Part shown: positions 6,923 through 15,808 of the stretch, in pieces
Layout: the number at the start of each line of letters is the position of its first letter
Numbering within the stretch: position 1 is the first letter of the stretch
The notes under the pieces: generated by a model
Databases searched by the model: none
What the model was told of the DNA's origin: nothing
What the model saw: only the letters and a program-made list of their open reading frames with translations
NCBI RefSeq assembly: GCF_000511385.1
Contig: NC_023137.1
Coordinates: 77,001-141,000 of the forward strand
Direction: 5' to 3'
From: Phaeobacter gallaeciensis DSM 26640
GTDB taxonomy: Bacteria > Pseudomonadota > Alphaproteobacteria > Rhodobacterales > Rhodobacteraceae
DNA length: 64,000 nucleotides
Translations under genes and position numbers: made by a program

Positions 6923-9736
6923 TTAGTGGGCCTCTGCCCAGTTTTGCCCTCTGCCGGCATCTACCACCAGTTTCACGTCCAGATGAACCGCCGGATCTGC
7001 CGCGGTTTCCATCACGTGACGGGCGGTTTCGATTGTCTCATCAACCGCGTCTTCCGGCACCTCGAACAGAAGTTCGTCGTGAACCTGCAGTAGCATCCGT
7101 GCAGGCAGATGAGCGATAGCAGCAGGCATTCGGATCATCGCGCGGCGGATCACATCGGCTGCGGTGCCCTGGATCGGCGCATTGATTGCGGCGCGTTTGG
7201 CAAAGCCGGCGCGCGGTCCCTTGGCAGAGATCTCCGGCGTGTGGATCTTGCGCCCGAACAGGGTTTGCACATGGCCGTGCTCCTTGGCGAAGGCAACGGT
7301 TTCATCCATATAGCGGCGAATGCCGGGGAACCGTTCAAAATAGCGGTCGATGAAGCCCTGCGCCTCGGCTCGCGGGATGCGCAGGTTGCGGGCCAGACCA
7401 AAGCCGGAAATGCCATAAATCACGCCAAAGTTGATCGCTTTGGCCTGTCGGCGAATGTCCGGTGTCATCTCCTCCAGCGGAACGTTGAACATCTCTGACG
7501 CGGTGAGGGCGTGGATATCCTGCCCCTCGGCAAAGGCCTGTTTGAGGGTATCAATCCCGGCGACATGGGCCAGGATACGCAATTCAATCTGGCTGTAGTC
7601 CAGCGCCAGAAGCACATTGCCGTCCTCCGGAACAAAGGCCTCGCGGATGCGGCGCCCTTCCTCGGAGCGGATGGGGATATTCTGCAGGTTGGGATCGGTT
7701 GAGGCGAGGCGCCCGGTGTTGGCCCCGGTCTGCACATAAGAGGTGTGAACGCGCCCGGTTTCGGCGTTGATATGATCCTGAAGCGCGTCGGTATAGGTCG
7801 ATTTCAGCTTGCTCAGCTGGCGCCAGTCCAGCACCAGACCCGGTAAGGTGTGTTCGGTGGCGAGATCCTCAAGAATATCCGCCCCGGTGGCATAAGCACC
7901 GGTCTTGCCCTTCTTGCCCCCCTCCATGCCGAGCTTGTCAAACAGAATTTCTCCCAGCTGTTTGGGGGATCCGACATTGAAGGTTTGACCGGCCAGCTCG
8001 TGTATTTCGGCCTCCAGCCCAGCCATTTTCTGGGCAAAAGCGTTGGACATGCGCGACAGCGTATCGCGATCTACCTTGATACCTTCGCGCTCCATCCGGG
8101 CAAGCACGGGCACCAGCGGGCGTTCCAGCGTCTCGTAGACCGTGGTGACGCCCGCCTGATGCAGCTGCGGTTTGAACAGCTGCCACAAACGCAGGGTGAT
8201 ATCGGCGTCCTCAGCGGCATAGGCCACGGCATCGTCGATCGGCACGCGGTCAAAGGTGATTGCGGATTTTCCGGTGCCCAGCAGCGGTTTGATCGGGATC
8301 GGCGTGTGGTTCAGATAACGTTCCGACAGTGTGTCCATGCCGTGCCCGTGCTGGCCTGCGTACATCGCATAGGACATCAGCATCGTGTCATCGATTGGCG
8401 CCACATTGATGCCCCGGCGGGCAAAAATCTTGGCGTCGTATTTCATATTCTGGCCGATCTTGAGGATACTATCGTCCTCAAGCACGGGCTTTAGCAGATC
8501 GAGTGCGTCCTGCAGCGGCATCTGACCGTCTACCAGATCGTCAGAACCGAAGAGATCATCGCTGCTGCCGGATTTATGGGTGAGCGGAATGTAACAGGCG
8601 CGGCCCGGTTCCACGCAGAGTGAGATGCCCACAAGATCCACCACCATCTCGTCAAAGCCAGTGGTTTCCGTATCCACCGCCACCCAGCCGCGTTCGCGAA
8701 TCTGGGTCACCCATTTTTTCAGCGCCTCGGCGTCACGGACGCATTCATAGCTGCCGCTGTCGAAGGGCATATCCGCCACGGTCGGCGTCTCGGCGGTGTC
8801 GGTGCTTTGCGCAGGGGCGTCGACAATGGCTGGCGCCTCTTTGCCCAATTGATCGGCGACACGCTTGGACAGCGTGCGAAATTCCATCTCAGCAAGAAAG
8901 TGGAGCAGCTGGTCTGCATCGGGGTCGCGCACGCCCAGATCATCCAATGTGAAATCCAGCTCCATATTGTTGTCCAGCTGGACGAGCTGCTTTGACAGTT
9001 CGATCTGCGCGCGGTTCTCGATCAGGGTTTGGCGGCGCTTGGGCTGTTTGATCTCCTCGGCGCGGTTGAGCAGGTCCTCCAGCGAACCGTATTCGTTGAT
9101 CAGCAGCGCGGCTGTCTTGATCCCGATCCCCGGCGCGCCGGGCACGTTGTCGACCGAGTCGCCAGCAAGCGCCTGGACATCCACCACACGGTCCGGACCG
9201 ACACCGAATTTCTCGAAGACACCATCGCTGTCGATGCGTTTGTTCTTCATCGCGTCCAGCATTTCGACACCACCGCCGACCAGCTGCATCAGATCCTTGT
9301 CAGAGGAAATAATTGTCACCCGGCCGCCTGCATCGCGGGCCTGGCAGGCAAGCGTGGCGATAATATCGTCGGCCTCGAACCCTTCCTGTTCCTTGCAGGC
9401 AATATTGAAGGCCTCGGTGGCGGTACGGGTTAGAGGAATCTGCGGGCGCAGATCCTCGGGCATGGCTTCGCGGTTGGCCTTGTATTGATCGTAAAGATCA
9501 TTGCGGAAGGTGTGCGATCCCTTGTCGAAGATCACCGCAACATGGGTTGGCGCGTCCGGGCCGGTGTTGCCTTCAACATAGCGGTGCAACATGTTGCAAA
9601 AACCCGCCACAGCACCGATGGGCAGCCCGTCGGATTTGCGGGTGAGGGGCGGCAACGCGTGATAGGCGCGAAAGATGAAGGCCGATCCGTCGATCAGATG
9701 CAGATGGCAGCCGGTGCCAAAAGGGGTGGTTGTCAT
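6923..9736 (-). CDS. polA: DNA polymerase I
   Basis: A 937-residue protein, the usual PolA length. Domains in order: 5'-3' exonuclease with H3TH (LIDGSAFIFRAYHALPPL, then GDSVDNVPGAPGIG); 3'-5' exonuclease (VAVDTETTGFDEM, with the catalytic DTE); and the family A polymerase (DPNLQNIPIRSEEGRRIR, LALDYSQIELRILAH, RRQAKAINFGVIYG, LLQVHDELLFE). All three active sites look intact. I chose the ATG at 9736, with GGAG upstream, because the family begins at the exonuclease core; the frame stays open to 9946 without family similarity. It acts in Okazaki-fragment maturation and excision repair. Confidence 0.97.
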   Translation of the reverse strand: MTTTPFGTGCHLHLIDGSAFIFRAYHALPPLTRKSDGLPIGAVAGFCNMLHRYVEGNTGPDAPTHVAVIFDKGSHTFRNDLYDQYKANREAMPEDLRPQIPLTRTATEAFNIACKEQEGFEADDIIATLACQARDAGGRVTIISSDKDLMQLVGGGVEMLDAMKNKRIDSDGVFEKFGVGPDRVVDVQALAGDSVDNVPGAPGIGIKTAALLINEYGSLEDLLNRAEEIKQPKRRQTLIENRAQIELSKQLVQLDNNMELDFTLDDLGVRDPDADQLLHFLAEMEFRTLSKRVADQLGKEAPAIVDAPAQSTDTAETPTVADMPFDSGSYECVRDAEALKKWVTQIRERGWVAVDTETTGFDEMVVDLVGISLCVEPGRACYIPLTHKSGSSDDLFGSDDLVDGQMPLQDALDLLKPVLEDDSILKIGQNMKYDAKIFARRGINVAPIDDTMLMSYAMYAGQHGHGMDTLSERYLNHTPIPIKPLLGTGKSAITFDRVPIDDAVAYAAEDADITLRLWQLFKPQLHQAGVTTVYETLERPLVPVLARMEREGIKVDRDTLSRMSNAFAQKMAGLEAEIHELAGQTFNVGSPKQLGEILFDKLGMEGGKKGKTGAYATGADILEDLATEHTLPGLVLDWRQLSKLKSTYTDALQDHINAETGRVHTSYVQTGANTGRLASTDPNLQNIPIRSEEGRRIREAFVPEDGNVLLALDYSQIELRILAHVAGIDTLKQAFAEGQDIHALTASEMFNVPLEEMTPDIRRQAKAINFGVIYGISGFGLARNLRIPRAEAQGFIDRYFERFPGIRRYMDETVAFAKEHGHVQTLFGRKIHTPEISAKGPRAGFAKRAAINAPIQGTAADVIRRAMIRMPAAIAHLPARMLLQVHDELLFEVPEDAVDETIETARHVMETAADPAVHLDVKLVVDAGRGQNWAEAH

Positions 9737-9961
9737 GGCCGATGCTCCGGTGTTTCGCGTCGTCCCCGTTATCGGTGATCGCGCGAGCGAGAGCAATTGC
9801 CGTTTCACCCCTTTGCGTGACGGCGCCAAGGGGATGCGGACAGTCCGCTGTTGTTCGCCGGTGCGGCTGCTGATGATTCCGCTGCCGTGTCTGATGTCGT
9901 GGGCCAGCAAGCAAAGTCGTGAGAAAGCGGATGCTTTGGCGATCAATCTCAGATCAGGGAC

Positions 9962-12016
9962 TTAAGCGGTTTTCTTTTTTTGCTGATTTGCTTGCACGAC
10001 TGCGCGCATTTCGTCGCGGCTCATTGGCTTGCCGAAATAGTACCCTTGAACCGAAGAACAATTTTCCATGCGTAGGAACTGCAGTTCGTCTTCGACTTCG
10101 ACACCTTCGGCCAGAACAGGGATGTTCAACGCAGCACCGAGCAGCAGGGTCGAGCGTACGATTGCAGCCCGCTGGGCGTCGATGTGCACGTTCTGAACGA
10201 AGCTCTGATCGATCTTGATCTTGTCGAAGGGAAATGTTTGCAGCATCGCGAGTGAAGAATAGCCGGTGCCAAAATCATCCATGGCAATGCGCAGACCCAT
10301 GGTTTTGAGTTGCTGCATGACCTTCAGCGTATGGACCTGATCATCGATGATGCTGGCCTCTGTGATTTCCAGTTCGAGCCGGTCGGCCGACAGGCCGGTT
10401 TCCAGCAGGATGTCTGAGACACGTTCGACAAAGGAGGGTTGCATCAACTGCTGCGGAGCGACATTGACGGCAATGTTGAAACTCCCCGGCCAACTGCTGG
10501 CTTCCTGACAGGCCGTGCGCAGAACCCAGAGGCCGATCTCGCGGATCAATCCCGTCTCTTCAGCGATCGGGATGAAGGTATCGGGCGAAACGCGCCCCTT
10601 TGCGGGGTGATTCCAACGCAGCAGAACCTCAAAGCCGACGGGTGCCAGCGAGCTGAGATCGTTCTGTAGTTGATACACCAGTTCAAACTGATCGCCTGCG
10701 ATACAGGCTTGCCGGAGATCGTTGACCAGTTCCAGACGCTCGCGGTTGTGTTTCTCCATCTGGGCGTTGAACAGGCAGATATGCCGGTCGGCATCTGCTT
10801 TTGCGCGATACATAGCCACGTCCGATTTGTGTAGCAGATCGCGGATATCCCGACCGTCCTCAAGGCTGGTGGCGACGCCGATCGCGACGCCGACGATGGC
10901 GGATGTGTTGTCAAAATCCACCGGTTCCACGGTGAGCGCATGCAGCCGTTCGGCGAAGGCCAGCACCTGATCGACCCGGCGGAATCCCTGTTTAAGAGCG
11001 ACAAATTCATCCCCTCCGACGCGGGCGATAAACTCATCTTTCTCCAGTACGGAGTTGAGACGGTTTGCTACCGTCGTCAGAACGGAGTCTCCAGCAGAGT
11101 GACCGTAGAGATCATTGATTTCTTTGAAAAGGTTGAGGTCTAAGGTTAGTACGGCCACGCGCTCTGTCTCGTCGCGTTCCAGCAATTCGGTCAGGCTGGC
11201 CATTTTGCGCGTCAGAGCCATCCGGTTGGGCAGGCCGGTCAGCGGGTCATGCAACGCGGCGTGCTGCAGCTGATTGCGCGCTTCGTTCTCCATGTTTGTT
11301 TCAATACTCAGTGCCGCAAAACCGATCATCAGGATGATCGCCATCGTGCCCAGCACGAACAAGCCGAGTGTCGCGTCAGAAATCACTTCCGGCGGGACGG
11401 AGTAGAGCGGGCTGAGTTGTACTGTGATGGCCGACATCCCGGTGAAATGCATGGCGCAAATCGTCAGCGTCATCAGGCCAACTGCGACAATCCAGTGCCG
11501 CCCGGTTGCATAGCGTGTCAGATATTCATAGGTCGCCACCCCCAGCGCCGCGCCGAGCAGAATTGACGAAATCAACGGTGTGGTTTGCCAGACAATTTCT
11601 CCCGGCAGCAAATACCCACTCATCCCGAGATAGTGCATGGTTGAAACGCTGAGACCGAACATTGCGCCACTAGCCGCAACCCGATAGTTGGTCGAATATG
11701 CAAATGCGTAGACGCCATTCGTCATGAGCATGCCCACCACCGCAGCCGCAAGCGACACCCCGGTCAGCAGAGGGTCATACCCATGCGCATATCCGGGGTC
11801 AAAGGCGAGCATGGCGATGAAATGTGTTGTCCACACGGTGCCGCCGCTGATCAGGCTGGTGAGCGCGAGCTGGACAAGTTTGCGCGTGCCAGCCGTCCGA
11901 CCGAGGCGCTGAGTCATCTGTACCGACAAGCAGGAACCGATAACGCAGACAAGCGCAGCCAGGGCCACAAGGCCAAGGCTGTGTTCTTGCGTAATGCATT
12001 GAACGACGCTGTACAT
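9962..12016 (-). CDS. MHYT-GGDEF-EAL cyclic-di-GMP signalling protein
   Basis: A 684-residue membrane protein. The N-terminal MHYT sensor has seven helices and three His-containing motifs (THFIAM, MHYLGM, MHFTGM), thought to bind copper and sense gases. A GGDEF domain follows, with GGDEF intact at about 334-338, then a full-length EAL domain. The EAL motif reads EVL (463-465), but the other metal and catalytic motifs (NVAPQQL, LEITEA, DDFGTG, KIDQSF, EGVE, QGYYF) are present. The inhibitory I-site RxxD upstream of GGDEF is replaced by EKDE. The ATG at 12016 follows GGAG and gives the family-typical start MYSVVQCIT. Dual cyclase/phosphodiesterase activity is possible but unproven. Confidence 0.93.
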   Translation of the reverse strand: MYSVVQCITQEHSLGLVALAALVCVIGSCLSVQMTQRLGRTAGTRKLVQLALTSLISGGTVWTTHFIAMLAFDPGYAHGYDPLLTGVSLAAAVVGMLMTNGVYAFAYSTNYRVAASGAMFGLSVSTMHYLGMSGYLLPGEIVWQTTPLISSILLGAALGVATYEYLTRYATGRHWIVAVGLMTLTICAMHFTGMSAITVQLSPLYSVPPEVISDATLGLFVLGTMAIILMIGFAALSIETNMENEARNQLQHAALHDPLTGLPNRMALTRKMASLTELLERDETERVAVLTLDLNLFKEINDLYGHSAGDSVLTTVANRLNSVLEKDEFIARVGGDEFVALKQGFRRVDQVLAFAERLHALTVEPVDFDNTSAIVGVAIGVATSLEDGRDIRDLLHKSDVAMYRAKADADRHICLFNAQMEKHNRERLELVNDLRQACIAGDQFELVYQLQNDLSSLAPVGFEVLLRWNHPAKGRVSPDTFIPIAEETGLIREIGLWVLRTACQEASSWPGSFNIAVNVAPQQLMQPSFVERVSDILLETGLSADRLELEITEASIIDDQVHTLKVMQQLKTMGLRIAMDDFGTGYSSLAMLQTFPFDKIKIDQSFVQNVHIDAQRAAIVRSTLLLGAALNIPVLAEGVEVEDELQFLRMENCSSVQGYYFGKPMSRDEMRAVVQANQQKKKTA

Positions 12017-12169
12017 CTCAATCTCCGGTGGTAGCAGATACACTCTCTATCCTGTGCACCATCATCGTAAAGAAACAGCTACCATGCCCTGATCACGGCG
12101 GTCTCGATGCTTCAAATTCGTTACAATCAACCTGTGCTGTTGACGGTGGGCGGGAGTGTATGCGCATAC

Positions 12170-12198
12170 GAAAAACGCCGCCAAGGCTGGCGGCGTCT
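12170..12198 (-). terminator. Rho-independent terminator of the zinc-finger gene
   Basis: A 9-bp perfect stem (ACGCCGCCA/TGGCGGCGT, 12175-12196) with an AGGC loop is followed on the minus strand by a run of five T. It lies about 30 bases after the stop of the minus-strand zinc-finger gene. Confidence 0.8.
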
Positions 12199-12226
12199 TG
12201 TCAGAATAGAGAGGAGTAGCAGGCCG

Positions 12227-12409
12227 TTACGCTTGCCTGTCCACAGCGTCCTTATGGATGAATTTGCAATCGCAATAGGGGCATTCGACGAAGCCTTCGG
12301 CCTCGGGGATTTGCAGGTAGACCCGCGGATGTCCCAACGCACCTTCGCTGCCGTCGCAGGCGACGCGGTAGCTGTCCACGATCTTGGTTTCCGGCGCTTC
12401 GATGGTCAT
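12227..12409 (-). CDS. Zinc-finger (CHCC) domain protein
   Basis: A 60-residue protein. [16 protein letters not shown] followed by [10 protein letters not shown] gives the Cys-His-Cys-Cys zinc ligands of the zf-CHCC family, which is related to the NDUFS6 accessory subunit of complex I. The family length is about 60-70 residues. The ATG at 12409 follows GAGGA. It is a single-gene unit with its own terminator at 12170-12198. In alphaproteobacteria, relatives are associated with respiratory complex I; that role here is inference. Confidence 0.88.
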   Translation of the reverse strand: MTIEAPETKIVDSYRVACDGSEGALGHPRVYLQIPEAEGFVECPYCDCKFIHKDAVDRQA

Positions 12410-12480
12410 CTCTGGCGGTCCTCTTGGTTATCAGTTAGTGGCTTTTATGAGCCAAGGGAAAACCGGGGGCAAGGGCCGCA

Positions 12481-13413
12481 ATGACTGAGGACGCAATCCG
12501 TATCGAAGGTTTGCAGAAAACCTACAAGGGCCGCAGGGGGCAGCCTGCCAAAGACGCGCTGAAAGGCGTGGATCTGAGCATTCCGCGTGGATCGGTCTTT
12601 GGTCTTCTCGGCCCCAACGGTGCCGGCAAATCCACCATGATCAATATCCTGGCCGGGCTGGTGCTGAAAACGGCGGGAAAGGTCACGATCTGGGGCTTCG
12701 ATCAGGATGAAAACCCGCGCCAGTCCCGTGCCTCCATCGGGGTCATGCCGCAGGAGTTGAATCTGGATCCGTTTTTCAGCCCGCGCGGTGCGCTTGAAGT
12801 GCAGGCAGGATTGTACGGGGTGCCAAAAACCGAACGTCGCAGCGATGATATTCTGCGTATGGTGGGGTTGGAAGATAAGGCACATGCTTATGCCCGAACT
12901 CTGTCGGGCGGGATGCAGCGGCGGTTGCTGCTGGGCAAGGCGCTGGTCCATCATCCGAATATCCTCGTTCTGGACGAGCCGACAGCAGGTGTGGATATCG
13001 AATTGCGCCAGATGCTGTGGGAGAATATCCGCAAGCTGAACGCGCAAGGCATGACCATTATTCTGACCACACATTATCTCGAAGAGGCCGAGGAAATGTG
13101 TGATGAAATCGCGATCATCAATCAGGGTGAGCTGGTGGCGCGCGACACCACGGCAAATCTGCTGGGGCGGTTGGATGCAAAGGCGATGGTGGTCCACCCG
13201 GCGCATCCGGTGACGACATTGCCAGTGGGCGATGGAATCGCGTCGGAGTTGCGTGGTGATGGTGCGGTGATCCTGCGCTACCACGGCAATCAGACGAGCG
13301 CAGAAGAGGTTTTGTCGGCGGTACGTGAGGCCGGGATTTCGATCCGGGACGTTAAAACCGAAGAGGCCGATCTGGAAGATGTGTTTCTGGCGCTGACAAA
13401 ATCTCGGAGCTGA
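12481..13413 (+). CDS. ABC-2 type transporter ATP-binding protein (orphan)
   Basis: A 310-residue nucleotide-binding protein with all motifs intact: Walker A GPNGAGKST, Q-loop MPQELNLDPFF, signature LSGGMQRRLLLGKAL, Walker B ILVLDEPTAGVD and an H-loop in TTHYLEEAEEMCDE. The C-terminal region of about 80 residues is of the kind seen in YadG/CcmA-type exporters (DrrA-like). No ABC-2 permease is adjacent on either side, which is unusual for this class; the partner must be encoded elsewhere. The start follows an AAGG site. The substrate cannot be predicted. Confidence 0.9.
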   Translation: MTEDAIRIEGLQKTYKGRRGQPAKDALKGVDLSIPRGSVFGLLGPNGAGKSTMINILAGLVLKTAGKVTIWGFDQDENPRQSRASIGVMPQELNLDPFFSPRGALEVQAGLYGVPKTERRSDDILRMVGLEDKAHAYARTLSGGMQRRLLLGKALVHHPNILVLDEPTAGVDIELRQMLWENIRKLNAQGMTIILTTHYLEEAEEMCDEIAIINQGELVARDTTANLLGRLDAKAMVVHPAHPVTTLPVGDGIASELRGDGAVILRYHGNQTSAEEVLSAVREAGISIRDVKTEEADLEDVFLALTKSRS

Positions 13414-13474
13414 TAGCGCAGTGGCGCGTCAGCATTCTGCCCTTGTTAGAGCCTAGTTCGCCTCGCGCGAGCCG

Positions 13475-13852
13475 TCATTGTGTTTCGACGCAGTGACGAC
13501 GAAAGGCACGTTTCAGCATATCGAGTTCGGCGCGCAGCAGTTCCACCTCAACTCGTAGATCATCACCGGTAAGTTCGCCGCAGATGAGGGTGAAATCGCC
13601 TAGCTTTGCATCCGTCGTCAGATCATAAATCACAAAACTCTGGACACCATCGGCAATCGCTTCGGTTGGAATTGGGATGGTAAGGGACCATTCACCGGCG
13701 GTTTCACTTTCTTCGAGGGCGACATCTGGCACAAGGCGATCCAAGTGGCGCACTTCTATTACGGGCGTGGAGCCTGAGGATCCCGTGTCCCCGATGCGCC
13801 CTTCCCACAGGCCGTCGCGAAAACGAATTTTGGTCAATGTCAGCTGGCTCAT
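13475..13852 (-). CDS. Hypothetical protein with C-terminal coiled coil
   Basis: A 125-residue protein with no family I recognise. The first 90 residues look like a beta-rich domain (TKIRFRDGLWEGRI, then WSLTIPIPTEAI, SFVIYDL). The last 30 residues form a charged heptad-like helix (VEVELLRAELDMLKRAFRR). An AAAGG site precedes the ATG. It lies 21 bases downstream of the DUF6478-like gene, so the two are probably cotranscribed. Both recognise no obvious ligand; a shared structural role is possible but unsupported. Confidence 0.7.
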   Translation of the reverse strand: MSQLTLTKIRFRDGLWEGRIGDTGSSGSTPVIEVRHLDRLVPDVALEESETAGEWSLTIPIPTEAIADGVQSFVIYDLTTDAKLGDFTLICGELTGDDLRVEVELLRAELDMLKRAFRRHCVETQ

Positions 13853-13873
13853 GTCAGGCCTTTCGAATGCGGG

Positions 13874-14635
13874 TTAGAGACTGGCGCGGCGGCTGCGGGA
13901 CAGGGTGAGATCGCGTAGGGTCACCTGATTCATTTCCGGGGCTTCAAAGATCAGTTCCAGCCACAGCCGCTCGACGCGTTTTTCGTTCAGCTCGGCATAG
14001 GCGAGATCATATTCGACGTGGGTCCGTTTGTCGCTCATGGGCATTTCACGCACCAATTGTTCGGTGTTCGGACCATGCTTGATGTTGAGCCGCGCAAAGA
14101 TTTCTATCGGGTTTTCGGTTTCCACCGTGCAATCCACCCGCAGCAGATGATCGCGGCTTAGCCCGTGAGTCACCTCTTGCGGCAGCTCAATGACCAGCGA
14201 CAGGAATGAGCCGTCAAAGCGGAACACATCCAGGCGGACGCCATAAGGGGCAAGGTCTTCCTCACGGTTGTTGCGCAGCTGGCGCAGGGTGAGTTCCGAG
14301 ACGGCACAGTCATGAAACAGCTGCACCTCATGGCCGAGCCGGGTTTTGCTGGGAACCGCGGAGGCACCGGGAACAGGCAGCGGGCCGCGCCAGAGTTCCG
14401 GGCGCCAGCCCCAGTCTGTGCCATGGGGGCGCGGAAAGGCGTTTGAGCCGATTTGCGGCAGTGCCAGCCGACTTTCGGCGATATGAATCAGTTGATCCAG
14501 ATGCAGGCGTAGTGTTCTGGCGCGGTTGCGCTGCTCCCTCAGCCGGCTGAGGGACGCTTTGGGGGCCTGTTGCGCAAGGCGTCGCCATCGCTTCAGCACG
14601 CGTTTGAATAGCAGCTTTTCAATCGTCCTGCCCAT
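13874..14635 (-). CDS. Roseobacter hypothetical protein (DUF6478-like)
   Basis: A 253-residue protein. The N-terminus (1-60) is strongly basic and helical (IEKLLFKRVLKRWRRLAQQ, then RLREQRNRARTLRLHLDQL). The rest has the markers LPLPxGSDWxWRPELW-like (here HGTDWGWRPELWRGPL), VQLFHDC, and a beta-rich C-terminal domain with NIKHGPNTEQ and MPMSDKRTHVEYDLAY. I recall this arrangement as a family restricted to Rhodobacterales and named DUF6478. It has no signal peptide. It is the first gene of a pair with the coiled-coil protein downstream. Function unknown. Confidence 0.65.
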   Translation of the reverse strand: MGRTIEKLLFKRVLKRWRRLAQQAPKASLSRLREQRNRARTLRLHLDQLIHIAESRLALPQIGSNAFPRPHGTDWGWRPELWRGPLPVPGASAVPSKTRLGHEVQLFHDCAVSELTLRQLRNNREEDLAPYGVRLDVFRFDGSFLSLVIELPQEVTHGLSRDHLLRVDCTVETENPIEIFARLNIKHGPNTEQLVREMPMSDKRTHVEYDLAYAELNEKRVERLWLELIFEAPEMNQVTLRDLTLSRSRRASL

Positions 14636-14816
14636 AGGCTCAATATCCTGTCCTGCGTCCTGTCATTTTTGGCGCGATGCAACACCTAGCGACATACGCA
14701 TTGTTTTTTCTGACCCTAGCCAAAGCGATGGGCGCTGACAAACCTCCGGGCCGGTAATCTTGCCGGGCGATGGTATTGGCGGGGGCGCCGACTGTTTGCA
14801 GCCCGGATACGGGGCA

Positions 14817-15617
14817 CTATTGCGCGGCGGCATCGGGGCTGGGGGGCAGATCCGCGGTTACGGAGGCTTCAAGCGTTTTAGCGGTCAACTCATTCAGCAG
14901 TCGGGCGCCGCGCCCGCCGAGGTTGCGACTGCCGCCGGGGGCATAAAGCGCAAGCGCCACCAGTTGATCGTTCAGCACAAAGGCACCGCGCCAATGGACC
15001 GGGCTGGCACCTCGGGCGCGGTGATCCGGCATGTTTAGCTTGACCAATGGCAGCATCATATCGTTCCGCTCTGTCAGCAGTCGCGCGCCGGGCGCATTTT
15101 TCAGCAGATCCGCGCTGGTCAGGGCTTCATCCGCAGGTCCGGCCGGCCCAACAGCAACTGTTATCAAGGCGCGATTGCGGTTCGAGGGTCCGGGGCGCAG
15201 GCTGGAGCAGGGGACCACGATGGCAAAGCCCCCTTCGGCGCGGTGGCCGGTCATGCGGGGGTCGATGCAAAATCCGGTTGGCGGAACGAGGTGAATGGTG
15301 TCGCTGGCAAAGCTCATACGGGTGATATCGCCGGGTTGAGGATCAGCTGTATCCGCGACCAGTGATGCGCCGGTTCCGGCAGTGCATCCCGCCAGCGCGA
15401 GTGGGGCGACCACCATTAGCGCCAGTCGTGCCAACCCGTATCGCTCGATCGTTGACGATATCCGCTGTGCGCCACCGCAAAACCACTGTGCAAAGGCGGT
15501 AGAAAAGCCACACTTGGATCGACCCTCCGAGATTGAGGCGCACCCGTTTTCCGCGTGTTGTGCAGCCTGCTCTCCATCCAGAATAGGTTCTTTGTTTCCG
15601 TTGCTTACGATGGTCAC
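14817..15617 (-). CDS. Putative lipoprotein, hypothetical
   Basis: A hydrophobic segment followed by the lipobox LALAGC (Cys78 of the frame) points to an outer- or inner-membrane lipoprotein. With the ATG at 15617 the signal sequence would begin about 60 residues in, which is atypical. A TTG about 16 codons before the Cys (near 15434) would give a normal lipoprotein signal, so the true start is uncertain. The mature part is about 190 residues with no family I recognise; TGFCIDPRMTGHR and a Cys at VVPCSSL could form a disulfide. It is divergent from the degenerate ABC gene. Confidence 0.65.
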   Translation of the reverse strand: MTIVSNGNKEPILDGEQAAQHAENGCASISEGRSKCGFSTAFAQWFCGGAQRISSTIERYGLARLALMVVAPLALAGCTAGTGASLVADTADPQPGDITRMSFASDTIHLVPPTGFCIDPRMTGHRAEGGFAIVVPCSSLRPGPSNRNRALITVAVGPAGPADEALTSADLLKNAPGARLLTERNDMMLPLVKLNMPDHRARGASPVHWRGAFVLNDQLVALALYAPGGSRNLGGRGARLLNELTAKTLEASVTADLPPSPDAAAQ

Positions 15618-15808
15618 AGCGGTTTCTGCCTGTCGTTGTTCTGCTCAAGCTTGGCATAGTCTGAGGGGCGTGTCGGAGCAAGCATCTCACGTAAAAGTCG
15701 ACCGGGTGTTGCCTTGTAATGTCAGGGGGCAATGATTACGGTCTGACCGCTGCACAGCCAGCAAGCGATTTCTCGCTAAGATCTTCCGACACGCAAAAGG
15801 AGCAGGGG

